From JAFAMB01 sp963775805 (GTDB lineage: Bacteria > Verrucomicrobiota > Verrucomicrobiia > Chthoniobacterales > JAFAMB01): DNA of 64,000 nt. Both the position numbers and the translations under genes were made by a program. The notes beneath the pieces are model-generated. The model searched no databases and was not told where the DNA came from. It saw only the letters and a program-made list of their open reading frames with translations. Shown here in pieces: positions 57,737 through 64,000 of the stretch; position 1 is the first letter of the stretch; every line of letters begins with the position of its first letter. The DNA lies in NCBI GenBank assembly GCA_963775805.1, contig CAVZKG010000001.1, positions 1,054,001 to 1,118,000 on the forward strand, written 5' to 3'.

Positions 57737-58726
57737 TTATAGCGATTCCCGGCCGTGCGGAGCCTGGAGATTTTGGGCTGGCCCGACCGGAACAATTCGA
57801 GTCGGGTTGATGTCATCATGCGTGAAATAATAATGGCGCTTGATGTGATCGAAGTTCACCGTCTCCGCGATCCCGTTGACCTGATAAAGATCGCGCAAGT
57901 ATCCGTATAAGTTCGGATAATCAACAATCCGACGGATATTGCATTTAAAGTGGCCATGATAGACCGCATCGAACCGTATCAAGGTGACAAACAGTCTCCA
58001 ATCTGTCTCCAAAGGGAGCTCTCCAACTAGAAACCGTTGCCGAGAGAGCAGGGTTTCCAAGCGATCGAGCGTCGCGAACAAAGCATAAGCAGCCTTCTCG
58101 TAGGCGGTCTGGGAAGTCGCGAAACCTGAGCGATAAACTCCGTCGTTCACAGTTTCGTAAATTAACTCGTTTAACTCATCGATCTTGCTCCGATGTTCGA
58201 CCGGGTAGAGATCAAGGTCGCTCATCGTAAACGTATTAAATTCTCCATTCAGCATCCGCATCAAATCGTCATCCGAATTGCTGACAATTCGTCCCGTCTG
58301 CTTGTCCCAAAGAACCGGGACGGTAACGCGTCCGGAGTACTCGGGATCGGTGGCCAGATAGGCATCCGCGAGAAAATGAAAACCATTTATCGGATCTTTA
58401 GAATGCCCTGGTCCGTCCCGGAATGCCCATCCTCGGTCGTCGCGGACCGGATCGACGACCGTCATCCCAATCACATCTTCCAATCCCTTCAGGCGACGCA
58501 CAATGATCGTGCGATGCGCCCAGGGGCAAGCCCACGATACGTACAAATGATAGCGTCCGGGCTCAACTCGATATCCGGACCTGCCATCGGCTGTGACCCA
58601 TGCACGAAACGCGTCCTGTTGCCTAAGGAACGCGCCTTCGGTCGATTGTTCATCTGGAAACTGGGCTTTCGAGGTTTCTGACACGACCAAAACCCTAACA
58701 CCGGGCCGCAAAATCGCACAAGCCAA
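57737..58726 (-). CDS. Glutathionyl-hydroquinone reductase (YqjG/ECM4 type)
   Basis: A 329-residue Xi-class glutathione transferase. C67 in VSWACPWAHRT is the active cysteine. VTVPVLWDKQTGRIVSNSD, GDWRLF-like LETDWRLFVTLIRFDAVY and the end TVNFDHIKRHYYFTHDDINPTRIVPVGP are family hallmarks. It reduces glutathionyl-hydroquinones with glutathione. The given TTG start matches the family length; a GTG at 58684 is also possible. Confidence 0.92.
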   Translation of the reverse strand: MACAILRPGVRVLVVSETSKAQFPDEQSTEGAFLRQQDAFRAWVTADGRSGYRVEPGRYHLYVSWACPWAHRTIIVRRLKGLEDVIGMTVVDPVRDDRGWAFRDGPGHSKDPINGFHFLADAYLATDPEYSGRVTVPVLWDKQTGRIVSNSDDDLMRMLNGEFNTFTMSDLDLYPVEHRSKIDELNELIYETVNDGVYRSGFATSQTAYEKAAYALFATLDRLETLLSRQRFLVGELPLETDWRLFVTLIRFDAVYHGHFKCNIRRIVDYPNLYGYLRDLYQVNGIAETVNFDHIKRHYYFTHDDINPTRIVPVGPAQNLQAPHGRESL

Positions 58727-58876
58727 AGCGTGTTCGCGAAATTCGGGGTTGTGAGATGTTCAGTCTAATGCCATTTCCGGGCAAATGGGGGAGCAACAGG
58801 CTGATTTCGAGCAATTTGGCGAAAGAGAGTGCTATCGAAGTCTTTTCATGTTCGGGCATAATGCTACAATCGCGCC

Positions 58877-59368
58877 ATGAAACCTACCTTCCTCTTACTA
58901 ATTGCGTTAGCAATTACCCCGTCGTTGATGGCGGCAAAGAAGCCACATAAGCCCGCAGCCGCAAAGACAGAAGCCGCCCCAAAAGCGGGGCCGACGAATT
59001 TTGTCGTGAAAGGTGCAGACGGTTCAGAGAAGAATTATACGATCGAAGTTCCGGCGGCGCCACCCGCTCCAGCGACCCCCTCCGATAAAATTACACAGCA
59101 AGCCGCAGTACTTGCCGCTCTTGGCTGGGCTCCCGGCTTTTATGGATCCACAGGTACGGCAGCGACTTCCGTCGATTTCGTCACGACACCGGTTCCTTAC
59201 TATCTGGTTCATTTGACCGGCAAAATCGGTGATTCAACCCAGCCCCTTTACGCAGCGGTGCTGGACGACGGCCGAATCGTCCGACCAAGTGTAGGAGAAG
59301 CACCAGTCAAAGAGAAACCAACAAAACACACCACGAAACCGAAAATGGCCGCAAAGAAGACAGCATAA
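58877..59368 (+). CDS. Exported lysine/alanine/proline-rich protein
   Basis: A 163-residue protein with a signal peptide (MKPTFLLLIALAITPSLMAA), Lys/Ala/Pro-rich ends and a middle part (TNFVVKGADGSEKNYTIEV, then PYYLVHLTGKIGDSTQPLYAAVLDDGRIVRP) that looks like a small beta domain. Basic ends may bind nucleic acid or anionic polymers. No family recognised. Confidence 0.7.
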   Translation: MKPTFLLLIALAITPSLMAAKKPHKPAAAKTEAAPKAGPTNFVVKGADGSEKNYTIEVPAAPPAPATPSDKITQQAAVLAALGWAPGFYGSTGTAATSVDFVTTPVPYYLVHLTGKIGDSTQPLYAAVLDDGRIVRPSVGEAPVKEKPTKHTTKPKMAAKKTA

Positions 59369-59522
59369 GACGCTTGGCCCAATTGCCGACAAACATGCGT
59401 CGATAGCAAAGAGCCGAAAAAGCGCGCGGATTATTCCCCATCCGTGCCAATTCAATTTCCTTTTGAGTGACTCTCAGTGCGGAAAACTTGCGAACCTTTT
59501 GCTTCGTGAGATTTTCGGGTCG

Positions 59523-59555
59523 GCTCCGTCATCTTCTAGCAAATGATGACGGAGC
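59523..59555. terminator. Eleven-base hairpin between convergent genes
   Basis: GCTCCGTCATC pairs perfectly with GATGACGGAGC around an 11-base loop. It lies eight bases from the end of the glycosyltransferase gene (minus strand) and probably marks the end of the minus-strand glycan operon. No clear T run is seen on either side. Confidence 0.55.
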
Positions 59556-59563
59556 AGACGGAG

Positions 59564-60250
59564 TCATTTCGAATCGTTCCTTCGATATCGATTGATCAAT
59601 CGCAAATACCTGATGGTGTCTTGGAGCGGTCGGATTTTGCTGTTTTGATCGGTGTAGATTGTGCGGACGGGCACAAATCCCAAACGGAATCCTCTTCGGG
59701 CCGCCAGGATAATGCTTTCCGTTTCGAACTCAAAGTGGTTGCTCGGCGCCATCAGAACCGGCAAAAGCGTTTTTTTGGCTAGTCGAAAGCCGCATTGGCT
59801 ATCAGGAATTGGTATCTTGCAAATTTTCCCGATTTGCCAGGACATGAACTGATTGGTCCAACGGCGAATCAACGGCATCGAAGCAAGATCTCGCATCCGA
59901 TTGCCGACAACGAGATCAAAGCTGGATGCGTTGATGGCATCCAGAAATGCCGGAATGTCTGCCGGATCATGCTGGCCGTCGCCGTCCAAGAACAGGAAAT
60001 ACTCAGCGCCGGTAGAGGTCGCATAGTCGAGTCCTGTCTTTAATGCGGCACCCTTTCCCAGATTAGTTGGGTGCCGAATCACTTTCGCTCCAGATTTCTC
60101 GGCCTCGGTTGCCGTGTCGTCAGGCGAACCGTCATCGATCACCAATACAGTTTCGACGTATTGAGTCACGTGCCGCACGACGTCTGAAATGAATCGACCT
60201 TCGCGATAGGCGGGGATGATCGCGAGGACGGTTTTTCGAGTTGCTTTCAT
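59564..60250 (-). CDS. Family 2 glycosyltransferase (DPM1-like)
   Basis: About 228 residues from the ATG at 60250. GT2 motifs are IIPAYREGRFISDVV, VLVIDDGSPDDT, NLGKGAALKTGLDYA and LFLDGDGQHDPADIP (metal DxD-type site), then CGFRLAKK and FEFETESIILAA. No membrane helices are present, so it may glycosylate polyprenyl phosphate to make the donor for the PMT-like enzyme encoded upstream. Start at 60319 would add 23 unlike residues. It is the last gene of the operon. Confidence 0.88.
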   Translation of the reverse strand: MKATRKTVLAIIPAYREGRFISDVVRHVTQYVETVLVIDDGSPDDTATEAEKSGAKVIRHPTNLGKGAALKTGLDYATSTGAEYFLFLDGDGQHDPADIPAFLDAINASSFDLVVGNRMRDLASMPLIRRWTNQFMSWQIGKICKIPIPDSQCGFRLAKKTLLPVLMAPSNHFEFETESIILAARRGFRLGFVPVRTIYTDQNSKIRPLQDTIRYLRLINRYRRNDSK

Positions 60251-60328
60251 CGAACCGCGATTCTTCCAGCGGAATCGCACACCAGAGCGGTTCCCCTGTG
60301 CTTGCCTGTTTTCCAGCAAGTCTTCACG

Positions 60329-61426
60329 CTATGAGCGGGTCAAGGTCCCCGGTACTTTCAGACGCAAAAAATAACTCTCTTCACTGCTAGTGGATACCGC
60401 AACCTGGCTCCATCCCGATCGATCGAAAAAGAGCTTCCATCCGGAGAACTTTGCATAGACCGTCTCGAATTCGTCGCCAATCACAACCGGTATATCGACG
60501 AAGAGCCGGGAACCCCGCCAGTGCACAATTGCCTCTTGAACCGGGGTGCTGCCAGCCATATCCCAGACTTTTGCCTCACCGGACCGCAGCGGAAGCGGCA
60601 ACCTCCATCGATGACAGGTTCCGTTGCTATTTCGAAACAGTAATAACAAATGCGAATTGTATCGTTCCCGGCGAGAAACAGAAAACTGGAGACGTAATAC
60701 TTCTTCGTGCAACCCGGCCGCAACGAGCCGCGGATCGGCTGGCTTCTTACCTGCACGTATATGCGGGTAGTAGGGTTCTTCGGACTTCGCAAATCGTGTG
60801 AATCGTGCGTGACTCAGTGCGACCTGGGTCTCATGGCATAAAATCGCCTTCCGTTTGCACTCAACTTCGGCGACGCTGAGCAAAAGGCCGACCGGCGTCT
60901 GAAGAATCGGAAGACGCGGCGTGTGAACAAGGTACTCCCAAACTCGCATCGGCAAATGCCCAGTTGATTCCAGCGCCGTGGAAAATGCCACGGAGAGTGC
61001 GCTATGATCCGGATGCGCGTCAAACTTGGCTGGAATTAGCGCCACCGTCGGCTGCCACTCCTGGATTTCGGCCACCAATGAGGACGAGAGGTCCGACTCT
61101 CCGTTCATGAGCAGCGCGGTGGTCCCTAAATCCGGCAAATTCATAAACTTCGCATGTTCGGGCGCTCCACCTAAAGCTGCGATCGCAGCAAGGGCTTCCT
61201 CACGCCGGCGACGGCCCCAGCGGACACGCTCTTCAGGCCCGATACGCCATCGTCTCTCCCAATAGCGCTGCGCCCAGGGGTTGTTGTCCCCATTCGTCGC
61301 GAACAGAATTCGGACAGGTATCTTCTGTGCAAATACCCGCTGAAGCAGCCCACCCGTTCCGAGAGATTCGTCATCCGGGTGAGGGGCAACGACCAGAATC
61401 CTGTCTGATGTCGAAAATGAAAACAT
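60329..61426 (-). CDS. PIG-L family deacetylase
   Basis: A 365-residue protein. Zinc motif PHPDDE (15-20) and HPDH (about 139-142) identify the LmbE/PIG-L fold (residues 1-250), which removes acetyl groups from N-acetylated sugars. A C-terminal beta-rich part (about 250-365) may bind glycan. It lies six bases downstream of the PMT-like gene and upstream of the GT2 gene, so a shared glycan pathway is likely. Confidence 0.88.
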   Translation of the reverse strand: MFSFSTSDRILVVAPHPDDESLGTGGLLQRVFAQKIPVRILFATNGDNNPWAQRYWERRWRIGPEERVRWGRRRREEALAAIAALGGAPEHAKFMNLPDLGTTALLMNGESDLSSSLVAEIQEWQPTVALIPAKFDAHPDHSALSVAFSTALESTGHLPMRVWEYLVHTPRLPILQTPVGLLLSVAEVECKRKAILCHETQVALSHARFTRFAKSEEPYYPHIRAGKKPADPRLVAAGLHEEVLRLQFSVSRRERYNSHLLLLFRNSNGTCHRWRLPLPLRSGEAKVWDMAGSTPVQEAIVHWRGSRLFVDIPVVIGDEFETVYAKFSGWKLFFDRSGWSQVAVSTSSEESYFLRLKVPGTLTRS

Positions 61427-61432
61427 TGAGTT

Positions 61433-63181
61433 CTATTTCTGCTTACCTGCCTGTGTAAACGGAGAATATCCTTTCTCTATTGCACGCGCCCAGACAACCG
61501 CTGCATCTTTTTTCGAAGAGTTCAGCACAAGATCGTGCGTACCGGCAGATAATTCGCGCGGACCAGCAATTGGCGATCCATCCAACAAACCGGACGCTTC
61601 GCCTTCACTGGTAACTACACTGTATTCTTCAGGAATCACTATCCCGAATTGAACATGCCCGGCGGGGTCAGGCGCAACCTTTTTACCCAGGACCATGACG
61701 GCGCCGACCGAAACGTAGTTTTGACTCACAAATTTTCCGGTCTCCGGCGTGAGCCAGTGCGATTCTACTACCTCTGGCGTCCGCAGCTCAATCAGCCGAG
61801 TCGGAGCGTCATCCTTGATTTCTCCTCGCTCAGCCTTTTCACGGGTCAGTTGCTCAAACACATAATAGTACGGTCGCGCCCGGAAGATCACTTGCCCTTT
61901 CGCATCAAGCACGGTTTCACCAGGATGGGTGAGCTTCAGCGTATCCGCGATGATTTGAACATTTTTTCGATTCGTCTCTTTAAGCGGCGGATGAGCACGA
62001 ACGATGGATGCCACCTGCCAACAAACCATTATTAGCGGGATAATAAAAACCGGCAGCGCGATCCGCTCTCGGACCCAAGTTCCAACCCCAACGAGCAGGA
62101 ATCCAATGGTTAACATCAATACCGGATAAAATGGCAAAAAATCCTGCTTCGAAACCAGGGGCCAAAACGTGAATAACAACGGACAAAAAAGACCCGTTAC
62201 CGCCAAAAAGAACAATCTGCGCTCGGCGCGTCCCGATTCCCGATCCCGTTTAGCCAACCACAATCCAGCCACGATCGCCGGTACAAACAACCAAAACCGA
62301 AGGTCCTTCATCTTGCTGATCATTTGATGCCAAGGATTGCCTCCGGATGTAAGATTATGCGCAATCACACAATAGTACATTTGAGAGAGGGCCCCTTTGA
62401 AGGCAAAAAAGCCGACAACCAGAGCCGGCACGATAAGGGCGCCGCCGATCGTCGCAAAAATAGAGCCCAGAACGTTTGACCTGGTTACTGGTTCCGAACT
62501 TCCGGCTCTCCGCTTCGCGACCAGAAAAAACCAGACAACAACCCCCGCCCCGAGCGTGTCGAGGAGCAAAAAGGTGGTTTTCATGGAAACGGAAAAAGCG
62601 ACGCCGAATAACAACCCGGCGAAAAAGAACCTCGAAGGCGTCGTCTTCCCACCCATCAATACAGCGAGGGCTAACAGCCATGTGCTTGCCCAAAAAAGAT
62701 CGGGCCTGTATTCGCCAAGCTTGGCGTACAGGTCCGGAAACGAAGCGGCAAGCAGCGCACCCCAAAACCCTGCACGAACGGAAAACAATCGGGCTCCGAT
62801 CCAATAAGTCACTCCGATCAGGAGCGCCGAGACCGGCAGCATCGCCCAGCGCATTGCGGCTACAATGTCAGCTCTCTCTCCGAGCAAATGAAACAACGGA
62901 GCGCTCATCGCCTGAAACAGCGGAGCATGATTATCGAAAACATCCTTGTACGGAAGCAACCCGGTCGCCCACGCCCAAACCACATGCAGATGCTGCGGTT
63001 CATCCGAGTCCCAGGGTTGGTTCGACACGTAGAACCACCTTAAACCGAGCAAAAGCAACAAAACGGCCACCCCGAGCGCGACTTCAACAGGTGACAGCTC
63101 TCGCCAACGCGCTCGGTCACTCCGCGATATGCGAGGGGAACTCTCCTGAGCGCTCCCTGATTCAATTCTTGAAGACATCAT
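61433..63181 (-). CDS. PMT/ArnT-like membrane glycosyltransferase
   Basis: About 582 residues from the ATG at 63181 (63220 is an alternative). Helix 1 (VALGVAVLLLLLGLRWFYV) is followed by the acidic loop NQPWDSDEPQHLHVVWAW, and later DNHAPLFQAMSAPLFHLLGE, as in GT-C glycosyltransferases. About ten helices and a soluble C-terminal region of about 170 residues follow. It probably uses a polyprenyl-linked sugar, made by the GT2 protein of the same operon. Acceptor unknown. Confidence 0.8.
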   Translation of the reverse strand: MMSSRIESGSAQESSPRISRSDRARWRELSPVEVALGVAVLLLLLGLRWFYVSNQPWDSDEPQHLHVVWAWATGLLPYKDVFDNHAPLFQAMSAPLFHLLGERADIVAAMRWAMLPVSALLIGVTYWIGARLFSVRAGFWGALLAASFPDLYAKLGEYRPDLFWASTWLLALAVLMGGKTTPSRFFFAGLLFGVAFSVSMKTTFLLLDTLGAGVVVWFFLVAKRRAGSSEPVTRSNVLGSIFATIGGALIVPALVVGFFAFKGALSQMYYCVIAHNLTSGGNPWHQMISKMKDLRFWLFVPAIVAGLWLAKRDRESGRAERRLFFLAVTGLFCPLLFTFWPLVSKQDFLPFYPVLMLTIGFLLVGVGTWVRERIALPVFIIPLIMVCWQVASIVRAHPPLKETNRKNVQIIADTLKLTHPGETVLDAKGQVIFRARPYYYVFEQLTREKAERGEIKDDAPTRLIELRTPEVVESHWLTPETGKFVSQNYVSVGAVMVLGKKVAPDPAGHVQFGIVIPEEYSVVTSEGEASGLLDGSPIAGPRELSAGTHDLVLNSSKKDAAVVWARAIEKGYSPFTQAGKQK

Positions 63182-63257
63182 TCCATTTTTGTCGCGATCG
63201 CGAGCTCTTCTGAACCACATCCCGACGTGGATTGCAAACGAGGAGCATGAACGCCGC

Positions 63258-64000
63258 TCAATGGACCGCCCCCGGCCATTCGAACCCTAGCGCGTCGAGC
63301 CGAGAAAAAATATCCGCAACAAGGTGGTCATCCAACGGGAGCAACGGCGGACGGACGTTAGACCACGCTTTGTCTCGACGCTGTTTCGCAATGATGGCTT
63401 TCAGCGAGGGAATCAACGGAAACTGCAAAAACACTGTTTTCAACTTACCGATCAACTCCTGGCGCGCTTCCGCATCGGCGCTTTGCCGGTAGATCACTTG
63501 CAACGAGGCAGCGCTCACATTCGCCGCAGCGGAGATGCTTCCAGCTCCACCTGCACGGATTGCGGACAATAAACAGGACTCGTCACCGGGAAAGATATCC
63601 AGGCCGCGAACAGCAAATCGAGAAATCAGCTCTTTCGTGTGATTCCAGTCGTTTGAACTATCCTTAATGCCGGCGATGACACCAGGGAATGCGCCAATCA
63701 AAAGCTCAATCAGAGAAAAAGAGAAACCGACGATCGCAATGGGCGGAATATGATAAAGATACAGTCGGAGCCGATCGTCTGAAACGCCCTGTATCAGGGA
63801 AGCAAAATATCGAAACAAACCAGTCTCTTCGATCTGCTTATAATAGAATGGAGGTAATGCCAGGACTCCTGCACAGCCCATTTGAACAGCGTGCTTCGTC
63901 AGCTCGACCGAGTCGGCGAGAGCGCAGCAACCGGTACCTACCAAAAGCTTTTGCGGATCAATCCCGGAGTCGACGACCTTTTCAAGGAATCGTCTCCTTT
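63258..64000 (-). CDS. DapA-family aldolase/synthase, 5' part outside window
   Basis: The frame is open to the window edge. Visible parts: RRFLEKVVDSGIDPQKLLVGTGCC, GCAGVLALPPFYYKQ, LYLYHIPPIAIVGFS (catalytic Tyr region) and VIAGIKDSSNDW (Schiff-base lysine). It belongs to the dihydrodipicolinate synthase/N-acetylneuraminate lyase superfamily. YHIPP instead of YNxP and the glycan-gene context leave open a sugar-acid aldolase or lyase role. It lies 76 bases upstream of the PMT-like gene on the same strand. Confidence 0.88.
   Translation of the reverse strand, partial: RRRFLEKVVDSGIDPQKLLVGTGCCALADSVELTKHAVQMGCAGVLALPPFYYKQIEETGLFRYFASLIQGVSDDRLRLYLYHIPPIAIVGFSFSLIELLIGAFPGVIAGIKDSSNDWNHTKELISRFAVRGLDIFPGDESCLLSAIRAGGAGSISAAANVSAASLQVIYRQSADAEARQELIGKLKTVFLQFPLIPSLKAIIAKQRRDKAWSNVRPPLLPLDDHLVADIFSRLDALGFEWPGAVH

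Overview
The window looks like a chromosomal segment of a free-living, aerobic, Gram-negative-type bacterium, most probably of the phylum Verrucomicrobiota (my guess is a soil lineage near Chthoniobacterales). The main pointers are a perfect TGTTC-N4-GAACA palindrome on the imuA promoter, which as I recall is the LexA box reported for Verrucomicrobia, plus a caa3-oxidase/bc-complex cluster, many genes without a clear Shine-Dalgarno sequence, and intergenic spaces filled with several families of degenerate short repeats. No rRNA, tRNA, CRISPR array, prophage or insertion sequence was recognised. Both window ends cut genes (trpE on the left, a dapA-like gene on the right).

Layout: 1-1171 is the minus-strand pair hisI-trpE. 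1961-12114 is a large plus-strand respiratory cluster: coxBAC, an unknown membrane protein, a two-haem cytochrome c lipoprotein, a Rieske protein, a b6-type cytochrome b fused to a cytochrome c domain, a fused CtaG/ferredoxin-type assembly protein and a small exported protein. 12275-14992 holds an AsmA-like protein, RppH and an acetyltransferase. 15502-21122 is the SOS mutasome operon imuA-imuB-dnaE2. 21572-24438 carries a cysteine-synthase-like enzyme and a PMT-like glycosyltransferase on the minus strand. 24825-29014 holds Mrp, a small protein and pyrR-pyrB-pyrC with a probable PyrR-responsive hairpin. 29144-31619 is an exported protein divergent from an NtrC-type regulator. 31927-37256 is uvrA overlapping a TPR protein. 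37405-42217 holds an aminotransferase, an MmcB-like nuclease-fold protein, an acetyltransferase, a frameshifted TonB-like gene and ilvD.

42353-46814 carries an ECF sigma/anti-sigma pair, gluconokinase and an EIIA-ClC channel pair. 46941-51354 holds a hydroxyacid dehydrogenase, a VOC protein, two tandem paralogous exported proteins of unknown family and a site-2-protease homologue whose HExxH is ruined. 51483-54323 is an iron alcohol dehydrogenase followed by CoA-acylating semialdehyde dehydrogenase. 54483-59368 is mostly small hypothetical, membrane or exported proteins plus a hydrolase and a glutathionyl-hydroquinone reductase. 59564-64000 is a minus-strand glycan-type operon (dapA-like, PMT-like glycosyltransferase, PIG-L deacetylase, family 2 glycosyltransferase).

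How it works together: the respiratory cluster encodes quinol-to-oxygen electron transfer (bc complex, membrane-tethered cytochromes, caa3 oxidase) together with probable copper-handling assembly factors. DNA repair is well represented (imuAB-dnaE2, uvrA, MmcB-like). Biosynthesis is represented by trpE, hisI, pyrBC and ilvD. The most unusual features are the dispersed repeat families, often as inverted pairs and in places running into gene ends, and the repeat-embedded 5' end of dnaE2.
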